Part shown: positions 20,866 through 32,600 of the stretch, in pieces
Layout: each line of letters begins with the position of its first letter
Numbering within the stretch: the first letter of the stretch is position 1
Origin: Azospirillum brasilense
Lineage (GTDB): Bacteria; Pseudomonadota; Alphaproteobacteria; Azospirillales; Azospirillaceae
Reading direction: 5' to 3'
Length of the DNA: 64,000 nucleotides
NCBI RefSeq assembly: GCF_007827815.1
Contig: NZ_VITH01000010.1
Span: 132,670 to 196,669 of the forward strand
The notes under the pieces: model-generated
The model's database searches: none
Seen by the model: the letters and a program-made list of their open reading frames with translations, nothing else
Told to the model about the DNA's origin: nothing
Made by a program: the position numbers and the translations under genes

Positions 20866-21643
20866 CTTTGGCCTCCTCCGGCGCATTGAAGCGGGCGGTT
20901 CCGCTCATGCCGGCGACCAGGTTCGCGGCGTTGCCCTGCTTGTCGGCCTGCAGCTTGCCCGTCACCTTCAGCGACTGGCTGACCGGATCGACGCGGGCGC
21001 CGATCAGGGTCACCTCGCCGTCCAGAGCCTCGCCCGTCTCGTCGATGCGCAGTTCGAACCGCTGGCCGGCCTTCAGCCAGACCAGCCAGGAGGACGGAAC
21101 GATCAGTTCCACCCGCAGATCGCGATCGGACAGCACTTCGAGCAGGGCCGTGCCGGCGGGGACCGACTCATGCTCGCGGATCCGCTGCTCCACCACCTTG
21201 CCGTCGAAGGGGGCCTTCACGTCGCAGCGGCGGACCTCGATCTCCGCCTTGCGCAGATCGGCGCGGGCGGCTTCGGCCTTGACCTCGGCCATCTCCACCT
21301 CGGCTCCGCCGATGGACTTCAGCTGCTCCAGCCGGCGGCTCTGCCGCACCGTGACGTCGGCGGCGCGCAGGTTGGCGCGGGCCGCATCGACCGCCGCCTG
21401 GTAATGGCTGCAGTCGAAGGCGACCAGCGTCTGGCCCGCCTTGAAGGATTGCCCCGCCTCCACGGTCATCCGCCCGATGCGCCCGGCGATCTCGCTGGAC
21501 AGCACGGCGTGCTGACGCGCCTCGATCAGCGCGCGCACGCCGCCTTCGGGAGCCGGCGCCGGATCAGCGGCGGCAAGCGGCAGGGGGACCAGCGCGATAG
21601 ACAGCGCGGCGAGGATACGTGAGGGGCGAAATCGGCACATCAT
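20855..21643 (-). CDS. Periplasmic adaptor subunit (RND/HlyD type)
   Basis: About 262 residues with a signal peptide ending near PLAAADP. The mature protein has lipoyl halves (SSEIAGRIGRMTVEAGQSF; VKAPFDGKVVEQRIREHESV), a short alpha-hairpin (about 95-150) and a beta-barrel domain, as in RND-type membrane fusion proteins. It is shorter than typical (350-400) because the membrane-proximal domain is brief. ATG 21643, ATG 21640 or GTG 21661 could start it. Its partner is probably the TolC protein encoded upstream; no RND pump is nearby. Confidence 0.87.
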   Translation of the reverse strand: MMCRFRPSRILAALSIALVPLPLAAADPAPAPEGGVRALIEARQHAVLSSEIAGRIGRMTVEAGQSFKAGQTLVAFDCSHYQAAVDAARANLRAADVTVRQSRRLEQLKSIGGAEVEMAEVKAEAARADLRKAEIEVRRCDVKAPFDGKVVEQRIREHESVPAGTALLEVLSDRDLRVELIVPSSWLVWLKAGQRFELRIDETGEALDGEVTLIGARVDPVSQSLKVTGKLQADKQGNAANLVAGMSGTARFNAPEEAKGAR

Positions 21644-21729
21644 GGCAGAGATTTTCTGCACCCTTTGCTTCGGAAGCGCAACGATCCAGGGATGGCAAGC
21701 GGTTCTGTACGCTTATTTGTTTCAGCACC

Positions 21730-21770
21730 GGCGCACCGGCACAGCCGAAAGGGGACGGCGCCGGTGCGCC
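21730..21770 (-). terminator. Stem-loop between tolC-like and adaptor genes
   Basis: GGCGCACCGGC (21730-21740) pairs perfectly with GCCGGTGCGCC (21760-21770) around a 19-base loop, just after the TolC stop. There is no U tract, so it may be a Rho-dependent or processing signal that sets different levels for the giant protein/TolC and the adaptor genes. Confidence 0.45.
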
Positions 21771-21782
21771 GCCCCATCGGCG

Positions 21783-23618
21783 TCAGCGCGCGGAGGGGCG
21801 CCCCAGCGGAGCCAGAGCGCTCGTCGGCACCGAATAGACCTTCACCGGCTCCGAGCGGGTGGACGGGCTGTAGGACACCGTCATCGGCGTGGTCATCGAG
21901 GCGGCCGGCGGCTGCGGCAGGTCCGCCACCGTCACGCGCTCCGGCGCCGCCGCTTTGCGCTCCGCCGGTTCGTCGCCGCGGGCGGCGACCGGGGCGGTCT
22001 TCGGCTCGGCCACCGTCGCGACCGGAGCCTTCTCCGACGGGGCCTTTTCGGAGGTCGTCGCGGGAACCAGGAGGTCCTGGAGGCGCGCCGTGCCTCCGGC
22101 CTTCTGCTGCCAGGCGCCCAGCCCGTCGGACACGGCCTGACGCAGGGTCGCGAGATCCTGGGACGGCACGGCCTCCGGCATCGGATCGACGCCCGCCGAC
22201 ACCATGACGCGGGCGTAGGCGTTCTGCAGGTCGGCGTAGACGAGATCGCGCCGCAGGTCGGAAACCAGCTCCGACACCTCGGCCTGGATCACGCTCATGT
22301 CGCCCTGCTGGCCGACCGTGCTGCTGTTGACGTACTGCTGCCGGATGCGGCGGTCGATCGAGGCCTGTTCGGCGTTGAGCGAGAACTCCTGCGCCAATTC
22401 GCGGAACTGCACCATCGCCACGCGCACCTGGCTCAGCACCGCCACGCTCAGCGCCTGACGGCGGAAGGCGACCAGCTCCTCCTGCGCCTTGGAGAAGGCG
22501 TGGGTGTCCGGCGCGGCGGCCAGGGACAGGATGTTCCACGACACCCGCGCTCCGTAATCGGCCCAGCGCTGGTTCAGAAGGAAGCTGTTGCTGTCGTAGT
22601 GCAGGCCGGCGTTCAGGTCGATGCCCGGCAGCAGCTTCAGCAGGGCGCGGCGCGTCTCGTCGGCGGTGATGCGGGCGTTGTAGGACTCCTCCAGCAGCTC
22701 CGGACGGTTGAGGAGCGCGTAGCTTTCCAGGGACTCGACCGAGGCGGTGATCGCCGGGACGTCCTTGCCGCCAACGTCCGGCGGCATCTGGATGGTGAAG
22801 TTCTCACCCGGCGGCAGGCCCATCAGCGCGCCGAGCTGGGACTTGGCGGCAACCAGCTCGCGCCGCAGCGTCTGCAGCTGGCGCAGCGTGTCGACCAGCG
22901 CCCGCTGATAGGACAGGGTCTGCAGCGGTGCCTGGACGCGCTGGGCTTCCAGGGCGTTCGCGTTCTTGCGCGCCGCCTCGATCCGCTTCTCCAGCGGCTC
23001 GATCCGCTTCAGCAGCCGCTCCGCCGCGACCGTGCGCCAATAGGAGGTGCGGACGTCCTGCAGGATGCCCTGGACGACGCGGCGGCGCCGCTCGTCGGCG
23101 ATCAGGACGAGGTTGGAGTTCTGGCGGGCGCGCAGATAGCTGACGCCGAAATCGAGAATGTTCCAGGTGAAGCCCAGGTCGGCGGTCCGGCGGTGCCGGT
23201 CGGTGGCCGTGGTGCTCTCGCCGGTGCGGCGGCCGGTGGCGAGGTTGAGACTTTCCGACCCGGATTCGTTGTCGCGCCCGGTGTAGCCCGCCCCCGCCAC
23301 GAGGCGCGGCAGCATGTCGAACCGCGACAGGTCGAGCTGCTGGTTGGCGACCGCCATCTCCATCAGCTTCACACGTTCGTCGAGGTTGTACTTGATGGCC
23401 CGCGCCATCGCCTCGTGCATCGACACCGGGCCGGCGATCGGCTCCTGCGGCGACATGATGACCGACATGTCCTCGCGGAGGCGGGACACGTTCTCGTCAT
23501 CGGTCAGCGGCTTCGGGCTGATGGAGCATCCGCTGGCGACCAGCGCGACGGCCGCCAGGGCGAAGGACGCGCGGGCCTTGTGGCCCCGCGGCCGGGGGGA
23601 GGAAGCGAACCGGGTCAT
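21783..23618 (-). CDS. TolC-family outer membrane factor
   Basis: 611 residues from ATG 23618. The N-terminus has a hydrophobic signal with a lipobox-like VASGC (Cys31). Two outer-membrane-efflux repeats follow, rich in long heptad helices (for example about 85-330 and 340-540), with beta segments such as GAGYTGRDNESG. A C-terminal extension (about 530-611) is rich in Ala, Pro, Lys and Glu, probably periplasmic. It lies 69 bp after the giant DUF4347 gene and before three adaptor-type genes, so it probably supplies the outer membrane channel for that protein. Confidence 0.9.
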   Translation of the reverse strand: MTRFASSPRPRGHKARASFALAAVALVASGCSISPKPLTDDENVSRLREDMSVIMSPQEPIAGPVSMHEAMARAIKYNLDERVKLMEMAVANQQLDLSRFDMLPRLVAGAGYTGRDNESGSESLNLATGRRTGESTTATDRHRRTADLGFTWNILDFGVSYLRARQNSNLVLIADERRRRVVQGILQDVRTSYWRTVAAERLLKRIEPLEKRIEAARKNANALEAQRVQAPLQTLSYQRALVDTLRQLQTLRRELVAAKSQLGALMGLPPGENFTIQMPPDVGGKDVPAITASVESLESYALLNRPELLEESYNARITADETRRALLKLLPGIDLNAGLHYDSNSFLLNQRWADYGARVSWNILSLAAAPDTHAFSKAQEELVAFRRQALSVAVLSQVRVAMVQFRELAQEFSLNAEQASIDRRIRQQYVNSSTVGQQGDMSVIQAEVSELVSDLRRDLVYADLQNAYARVMVSAGVDPMPEAVPSQDLATLRQAVSDGLGAWQQKAGGTARLQDLLVPATTSEKAPSEKAPVATVAEPKTAPVAARGDEPAERKAAAPERVTVADLPQPPAASMTTPMTVSYSPSTRSEPVKVYSVPTSALAPLGRPSAR

Positions 23619-23687
23619 TCTCGTCGGCAATCCATTTGGAAAGAAAAGCTCAAGCGGGGAAGACGGCGATGGAAGGCGCGGACGGCG

Positions 23688-26600
23688 CTAGGCCGCCCGG
23701 CTTCCCGGAGGAACATGCGTGGTGAGCGCGGCGAGCAACGCCGCGCTCTGGGCGTCGGCGGCGCCATGGATCTGGGCGACCTGACGGGAGAAGGCCGGGC
23801 GAGCCAACGAGGTCCCGTCGAGGTCGGCGCGCGGACCGGGAGCCGGCGCCTGCCCGTCCGGCGCCGGCGGAGCGGAGCCGGGGTCACCGCCCGACGGCGC
23901 GTCGCCGGCCGGCGGCTGCCCCTGCGGCTGGCCTTGCCCCTGCGACCGACCTTGCGGGGCAGCCGAGTTGGCGGGCCGGTTGCCCGGCGCGTTCTCGATG
24001 GTGGAGCTGGGGCCCGTCTGGCCGCCGGGCCGGTTGCCCGGGGCGCTGCCCAGCCCACCGGCCGCGGTGCCGGGACCGCCCGGGGCCGCGGGGCCGCCAG
24101 GAGCACCGCCGGAGGCCGCTCCGGCCGCGCTGCCCGGGCCGCCGACGCCGCCTTGGCCGACGCCGCCGTTCAGACCGCCGTTGCCCGTTCCGGCGCCCGT
24201 CGCCGCGCCGCCGGCCGCCGGTCCACCCGGCGCCGGCCCGCCGGTGCCAAGGCCAGCGCCCGAAACGCCACCCGCCGGACCGCCGAACGCGCCGCCGGAG
24301 CCGGCACCCGGACCGGCGCCGAGCCCGCCCGCAGCGGCGCCGCCCAGGCCCGAATTGCCCAAACCCGAGCCGCCCAGGCTTGACCCACCCAGAGTCGAAC
24401 CGCCACCAACGCCGCCGCCCAGAGCGCCCCCGAGGCCGCCGCCGCCGCTGACGACACCGCTCAACCCCGAATTGCTCGCTCCGCCGGTGCCGCCGCCCAG
24501 AACCCCGCTGGACGAACTCGCCGTGCCGCCGCCGGAGGGCGCCCCGCCCATCGCCGAGATGGTGATCGAACGCCCGGCATCGCTGCTGGTCGAGTTGCCG
24601 ATGGCGCCGATGGTGATCGAACGCCCGGCGTCCGTGCTGCTGTTCCCGTTGCCGGCGGCGCCCCCGCTGCTGATCGACGAGCTGGTGATGACGCGGCCCG
24701 CGTCGCTGCTCGTCTGCAGGCCGGGCAGGGTCGGCGCGGTGCCCAGAGTCGGACCGGTCGTCTGCGTTACCCCCGTCCCGGTCGCCGCTCCCACCGCGGA
24801 GTTGGACGAGGACGCCGCCGTCGTCGTGTTCCCGGTGGAGGCGGCGACCACCACAACCGGCGGTGGCGGAGGAGGCGCGACCGAATAGGTGGTCGTGCCG
24901 GCGTTGCCGGTGTTGCCCACGGCGTCACTCGCCTTGGCCGAGATCACATAGCTGCCGACGCTCAGGTCAGCGGCCAGCGCCAGCTGCCACGAACCAGTCG
25001 CGCCGGCGCGCGCGGTGCCGACCGCCTGCCCGTTGATCGTCACGCTGATCAGGCTGTTCGCCTCGGCGGTGCCCTGCACGACCGGCGTGCTGCCGGCGGT
25101 GGTGTTCAGGGTGACCGTCGGGGCGGCCGGCGGCGTGGTGTCGATGGTCAGGGTGGTGGCCGCCGACAGGCTGCTGACGTTGCCCGCCCGATCGGTGGCC
25201 TGCACCTGGAGGCTGTGCGTGCCGTCGGCCAACGCCGCCGTGAACTGGAAGGTCCAGGCGCCGTTGGCGTCGGCGACCGCCGTTCCGGCAACCTTGCCGT
25301 CGACCAGCAGGCTGACCGTGCTGCCGGCCTCCGTCGTTCCGGCGAGGGTCGGCGTCGCGATCCCGGAGATGCGCTCGCCCGCCGTGGCACCGGCGACGGT
25401 GGCGCTGGTCACCGACGGCGCGGGCGTCACCGGCACCGCGGTGTCGATCACCACGACCAGCGCGTCGGACGGATCGCTGACGATGCCGAACCGGTTGGTC
25501 GCCGTGGTCGTGACGTTGTGGGTCCCGTCGGTCAGCGCCGTCTGGAGGCGATGGACCCAGAAGCCGTTCTCGTCGGCCACCGTGGTTCCAACCGCCTTGC
25601 CGTCCACCAGCACGGTGACCGTGGCGTTCGGCTCGGCGGTGCCGGACAGAGTCGGCCTCGTCACGTTGGTCAGCCGGTCCGTCGCCGACGCGCCGGAGTC
25701 GGACAGGCCGCTCAGCGCCGTCCCGACGGGCTTCGCCGGGATCGGGGTGTCGATGCGCACTTGGCTGGTGTCGCCCACCCCCTTCAGGGTCGTCACCAGC
25801 GGCCCCTGGGCCGCGTCCGTCACGATGGAGCCGTTCAGCGCCAGCCCCAGCACCGCGATGCCCTGCGGCGCGCGGTCGCCGACCGGAACGACGTAGTCGA
25901 ACCGCAGCAGCGTGGCGGTGCTGCCCGCCGCGTTGTAGGCGGCGTTGCGGATCTCGCTGCCCACCGCCAGCTCGAGAACCGGAGCGCCGCCGTTGATGAT
26001 CGACGCTTCGCTGAGCTGCACGAAGAAGCTCACCGTATCGCCCGGCAGATAGGTCCGCGCCGGCGGAGGCGTGACGCTGACCACCGACGGCGGCGTGCGG
26101 TCCACCGACACGTTGCGCGTCGCCTGGATCGGGTTGCCCGCCGAGTCGCTGAGGCTTGCGGTGATGGTGTAGCTGGCGCCGTCGGTCAGCGCCAGCAGGT
26201 CGGCGGACGGGACGGTCAGGCTCCAGCGGTTGCTGGTCACCGTCGTGCTGTAGGTCTTGCCGTTCAGCGTTACCGTGACCGTCTGACCGTCCTCGACACC
26301 GTTGGTGACGCCCGACACCGTCTGCCCCACGGCGCTGTCCGCCGCGTTCAGCACATTGTCGCCCGCCACGGTGGCGATGGCGAGAAGCGGCGTGGTGCGG
26401 TCGACCAGGATGCTGCGCGTCGCCTGGACTGCGGCGTTGCCCGCCACGTCCGTCAGATCGGCGGTGATGGCGTATGTGCCGCCGTCCGTCAGGCCCTGCA
26501 GGTCGGCGGAGGGGATGGCGAGGCTCCAGGCGTTGTTGGTCACCGTCGCGCTGTAGGTCTTGCCGTTCAGCGTCACCGTGACCGTCTGGCCGTCCTCGAC

Positions 26601-29600
26601 CCCGGTCGTGGTGCCGGCCACCGTCTGGGGCACCGCGCTTTCCGCGGCGTTCAGCACATTGTCGCCCGTCACCGCGGTGATCGCGACGGTCGGCGCCGTG
26701 CGGTCGAAAGTGACGGTCCGCGTGGCGGAATCGGTGCTCTCCATCCCGGCGATCGCTTGGCGCACGGTGAAGTCAACCGCACCGTTGAACCCGGACACGT
26801 CGACGCCGGTGAAGCTGTAGACGCCCGACGCGTCGGCGGTGGCGGTCGCCAGCAGCGAACCGTTGGCGTAGAGCCGCACGGTCGTGTTGGCGTTGGCGCC
26901 ACTGCCGTCGAAGGTAACGCTGCTCGCCTTGGTGATGTTGTCGGAATTGCTGATGCCCGTGTCCGAGCCGGGGGCGAGGCTCAAGGTGTTCGCCAGGGCC
27001 GCCGGGGTGATCGCGAGGCTGGCGGTGTCCGTGGCCGTGGAGAAGGCCGAGGTCCCGCCGCCGCCCGCCGTCGCCACCTTGGTCCCGGCGGTGCCGCTGC
27101 TCCGGTCCCAGGCGCGGAAGGTGATCGCCGCGCTGAGGATGCCCGCGTTGGCACCCGTCGGCTGATAGTAGAGCCGGTCGGTCGTGCGCAACAGAAGCGC
27201 GTTCCCGCTGTCGTTCACCGTGCCGACGGCGGTCCAGCTGGAGCCGCCGTCGGTGCTGTAGAACCAAGTGCCGCCTTCCGACACGTCCACGCCAACCAGC
27301 GCGATGCCGGTGACGGCGCCGCTGTCCACATCGGTCACGTTGGCGCCGAGCGCCACCAGGGACGACACGGCCACGCCGACGGCGCCGTTGGGCGCACCCG
27401 CGGCCTGGGCAACGCTGGGCAGGGTCAGGACGGTGTCGGTCAGCACGGGAGCGTCGTTTACCGCGCTCACGGCGAGCCCCGCCGTGGCGCTGTTGGTGCT
27501 GAACTGACGGCCCGCCCCCTGCCCGCCGTTCGCGGTGGTGTCGTTGCCGACCGTGGTCCCAGCCGTACCGCTGGTCTGATCCCACGCCTTGAAGGTAATG
27601 CCGTTGGCGACCGATCCGTTGTAATCGGTGTTCGGCACGAAGCGCACACGGTCGGTGCTGGCGAGCAGCAGGGCCGACGTGCCCGAGACGCCGGTGATGG
27701 CGGTCCAGCTCCCGGCCCCGGTCTTGTACTGCCACGTGCCGTTGGCGGTGTCGGTCGCGGTGATCGCGATGCCCAGGGCATTGCCGTCGACATCCGTGGC
27801 GGTGCCGGCGGAGGCCAGGATGGAGGCCACGGTGTCGCCGTTGTTGCCGGTGGCATCCTCGTCGATGGTGGTCAGGCTGCGCGCGTCGGTGCTCAGCACC
27901 GGCGCGCTGTTCAGGATCGCCGTGTACGTCGACGGGGCCGTCTGCGTGCCGCCCTTGCCGTCGTTGGCCGTCACCACGACGCGCAGATATTTGTGCGCAT
28001 CGGACGTGGTCAGGGTGTAGTTCGAGCTGGTCGCCCCGCTGATCGAGGCGGCGTTGGTGCCGTTGGTGTCGTCCGCCCGGTACCACTGGTAGGTGAAGCT
28101 CCGGCCGTCGCCGTCCGCGTCGCTCCAGGTGCCGTTCGTGGTCGACAGCGCGTTGCCCACCGTCGCCGTGCCGCTCACGCTGGGCACCGCGCTGTTCACC
28201 GGCACGCTGTTGGTGATCTCGGTGTAGGCCGAGGTCGCCGTCTGGGTGCCGCCCTTGCCGTCGTTGGCCGTCACCACGACGCGCAGGTACTTGTGCGCGT
28301 CCGACGTCGTCAGCGTGTAGTTCGAGCTGGTCGCCCCGCTGATCGAGGCGGCGTTGGTGCCGTTGGTGTCGTCGGCGCGGTACCACTGGTAGGTGAAGCT
28401 GCGACCGTCACCGTCCGCGTCGCTCCAGGTGCCGTTCGTCGTGCTGAGAGCGTTGCCGACCGTCGCGGTGCCGCTCACGTTGGGCACCGCGCTGTTCACC
28501 GGCGCACTGTTGGTGATCTCGGTGTAGGCCGAGGTCGCCGTCTGCGTGCCGCCCTTGCCGTCGTTGGCCGTCACCACGACGCGCAGGTATTTGTGCGCGT
28601 CCGACGTGGTCAGCGTGTAGTTCGAGCTGGTCGCCCCGCTGATCGAGGCGGCGTTGGTGCCGTTGGTGTCGTCAGCCCGATACCATTGGTAGGTGAAGCT
28701 GCGACCATCACCGTCCGCGTCGCTCCAGGTGCCGTTGGTGGTCGACAGCGCGTTGCCCACCGTCGCGGTGCCGCTCACGCTGGGCACCGCGCTGTTCACC
28801 GGCGCGCTGTTGGTGATCTCGGTGTAGGCCGAGGTCGCCGTCTGGGTGCCGCCCTTGCCGTCGTTCGCCGTCACCACGACGCGCAGGTATTTGTGCGCGT
28901 CCGACGTGGTCAGCGTGTAGTTCGAGCTGGTCGCTCCGCTGATCGACGCGGCGTTGGTCCCGTTGGTGTCGTCTGCCCGGTACCATTGGTAGGTGAAGCT
29001 CCGACCATCGCCGTCCGCGTCGCTCCAGGTGCCGTTCGTCGTGCTGAGAGCGTTGCCGACCGTCGCCGTGCCGCTCACGCTGGGAACCACGCTGTTCACT
29101 GGCGCGCTGTTGGTGATCGCGGTGTAGGCGGAATAGGCGGTCGTCGTGTTGGAGTTGCCGTCGTTGGCGATCACCGCCACGCGCAGGTACTTGTGCGCGT
29201 CGGACGTCGTCAGCGTGTAGCTGGCGCCCGTCGCTCCGCTGATCGAGGCTGCGTTGGTGCCGTTGGTGTCGTCCGCCCGGTACCACTGGTAGGTGTAGGT
29301 CAGCGAGTCGCCGTCGGGGTCGGTCCAGGTGCCGTTCCCCCGGGTCAACGCGTTGCCCACCGTCGCCGTCCCAGACACGGTCGGAGCAACCGTGTTCACC
29401 GGCGCGCCGTTGCCCGCCGCCGTCACCTGCGACGAGTACACCGACGTCGCCGTCTGGGTGCCGCCCTTGCCGTCGTTCGCCGTCACCACCACACGCAGGT
29501 ACTTGTTCAGGTCACCCGCCGCCAGCGTGTAGCTTGAGCTGGTCGCCCCGCTGATCGAGGCCGCGTTGGTGCCGTTGGTATCATCCGCCCGGTACCACTG

Positions 29601-32600
29601 GTAGGTGTAGGTCTGGTTGTCGCCGTCCGCGTCGCTCCAGGTGCCGTTCGTGGTCGACAGCGCGTTGCCCACCGTCGCGGTGCCGCTCACGCTGGGCACC
29701 GCGCTGTTCACCGGCGCGCTGTTGGTGATCTCGGTGTAGGCCGACGTCGCCGTCTGCGTGCCGCCCTTGCCGTCGTTGGCCATCACCACGACGCGCAGGT
29801 ACTTGTGAGCGTCCGACGTGGTCAGCGTGTAGTTCGAGCTGGTCGCCCCGCTGATCGACGCGGCGTTGGTCCCGTTGGTGTCGTCGGCCCGATACCATTG
29901 GTAGGTGAAGCTCCGACCATCGCCGTCCGCGTCGCTCCAGGTGCCGTTGGTGGTCGACAGCGCGTTGCCGACCGTCGCCGTGCCGCTCACGCTGGGCACC
30001 GCGCTGTTCACCGGCGCGCTGTTCAGGATCGCCGTATAGGTGGAATAGGCGGTCGTCGTGTTGGAGTTGCCGTCGTTGGCAACCACCGCCACGCGCAGGT
30101 ACTTGTGCGCGTCCGACGTCGTCAGCGTGTAGCTGGCGCCCGTCGCTCCGCTGATCGAGGCTGCGTTGGTCCCGTTGGTGTCGTCCGCCCGGTACCACTG
30201 GTAGGTGTAGGTCAGCGAGTCGCCGTCGGGGTCGGTCCAGGTGCCGTTCCCCCGGGTCAACGCGTTGCCCACCGTCGCCGTCCCAGACACGGTCGGAGCA
30301 ACCGTGTTCACCGGCGCGCCGTTGCCCGCCGCCGTCACCTGCGACGAGTACACCGACGTCGCCGTCTGGGTGCCGCCCTTGCCGTCGTTGGCCGTCACCA
30401 CCACACGCAGGTACTTGTTCAGGTCACCCGCCGCCAGCGTGTAGCTTGAGCTGGTCGCCCCGCTGATCGAGGCCGCGTTGGTGCCGTTGGTATCATCCGC
30501 CCGGTACCACTGGTAGGTGTAGGTCTGGTTGTCGCCATCCGCGTCGCTCCAGGTGCCGTTCGTGGTCGACAGAGCGTTGCCGACCGTCGCCGTGCCGCTC
30601 ACGCTGGGCACCGCGCTGTTCACTGGTGTACTGTTGGTGATCTCGGTGTAGGCGGAATAGGCGGTCGTTGCGTTGGAGTTGCCGTCGTTGGCGATCACCG
30701 CCACGCGCAGGTACTTGTGCGCGTCGGACGTCGTCAGCGTGTAGCTGGCGCCCGTCGCCCCGCTGATCGAGGCCGCGTTGGTCCCGTTGGTATCGTCGGC
30801 CCGGTACCACTGGTAGGTGTAGGTCAGCGAGTCGCCGTCGGGGTCGGTCCAGGTGCCGTTCCCCCGGGTCAACGCATTGCCCACCGTCGCCGTCCCAGAC
30901 ACGGTCGGAACAACCGTGTTCACCGGCGCGCCGTTGCCCGCCGCCGTCACCTGCGACGAGTACACCGACGTCGCCGTCTGGGTGCCGCCCTTGCCGTCGT
31001 TGGCCGTCACCACCACACGCAGGTACTTGTTCAGGTCACCCGCCGCCAGCGTGTAGCTTGAGCTGGTCGCCCCGCTGATCGAGGCCGCGTTGGTGCCGTT
31101 GGTGTCGTCCGCCCGGTACCACTGGTAGGTATAGGTCTGGTTGTCGCCGTCCGCGTCGCTCCAGGTGCCGTTGGTGGTCGACAGCGCGTTGCCGACCGTC
31201 GCGGTGCCGCTCACGCTGGGAACCACGCTGTTCACTGGTGTACTGTTGGTGATCTCGGTGTAGGCGGAATAGGCGGTCGTTGCGTTGGAGTTGCCGTCGT
31301 TGGCGATCACCGCCACGCGCAGGTACTTGTGCGCGTCGGACGTCGTCAGCGTGTAGCTGGCGCTCGTCGCCCCGCTGATCGAGGCGGCGTTGGTCCCGTT
31401 GGTGTCGTCCGCCCGATACCACTGGTAAGTGTAGGTCAGCGAGTCGCCGTCCGGGTCGGTCCAGGTGCCGGTCCCACCGCTCAGGGCGTTGCCCACCGTC
31501 GCCGTGCCGCTCACATTCGGCACCACGCTGTTCACCGGTGCACCGTTGGAGGGTGAGCCCCCCCCAAGGGTGATGGAACTGGTCCGCGCGGTGCTGGTCG
31601 TTTCGCCGTCGTTGACGGTGACCGTCGCGGTGCGGGTGCCCGCCGTGGCGCTGCCGGCGGTGTTCTTGTACTGGATGAGTTGGATCACCGCCTGGTAACC
31701 CGCCACGCTGGCGGCGCCCCGCAGGGTGATCGTCGACGTATCGTTGCCGGTGACACTGATGCCGTAGGTCTTGGCCGTCGCCACGGAGGCCGCCAGCATG
31801 CTCAGCACTTCCGCGCCGCCGTCCGACGTGCCGGACAGGGCGATGGTGGCGCCGAGCAGGCGGGTGTCGCTGTCCGTCTGGGCCAGAACGGCGTTTGGAG
31901 CGATCAGCACGCCGGAAGCGGGGGTGGAGGTGCTGACGGACTCCCCTGTGCCGGCGCCCGCCCCGTTCAGGTCGACGGTCGGATCGCCCGCGTTCCAATG
32001 CACCTCGTAAGCGCCGAGGTCGAGGGCACCATCACGGATGCGGTCGATTCCGCGGATGTCGTAGCTGCCGCCGTAGCGGTTCGCGTTGCTACTATCGCCG
32101 GCGTTGATGAAGGTCGTCGCGGTCGAGGCCGGACGATAATCGCGCAGGCTCTTTGTGGCGTTGGTGGAGTCGACAAAGATCGCGTTGCCGGTGATGGCGC
32201 CCTGATAATTGTTGCCTGCGTTCAGAGTGATCTTGTCACTGTTGTAAATGATGGCGTTCGGATCGGCAAAACTCGTCCCGCCAAGGCTACCGGAATTCCC
32301 CGCAATGATCGTGTTGTAAACGTTCACGGTTGCCGATGCACCGGAATAGGTGCCGATGCCCGACGTCTTGACACTGGTAGCGCCGGCATCATTGTTAACA
32401 TAGCTGTTGTTGACAATGGTGACGTTGCGTATGTTTACCGTATAGGCAGCGGTGTTGTGCGTTTGCGCAATAATGGAGCCCGGATAGAGAGCCGAATTCG
32501 AGCCCATGTTCATGACGTAGCTGTTGTCTGCAAACAGACTGTTCTCGATCGTCAGCGTGTCGTTCACCTGCGTGCGGACGACCGCGAAGCCCGCCGTACC

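Noticed and set aside
17398-20889. A 1,163-codon plus-strand open frame
   Set aside because: Antisense to the M50/HlyD and GAF-HlyD genes; composition is typical of a high-GC shadow frame.
25215-29537. A 1,440-codon open frame on the plus strand inside the giant gene
   Set aside because: It is antisense to the repeat-coding strand; its Arg/Gly/His-rich, repetitive translation comes from GC-rich codon bias, and the minus-strand frame has clear domains.
27903-31541. Regular repeats considered as a CRISPR array
   Set aside because: Units are about 300 bp, coding, and have no short repeat/unique spacer pattern.
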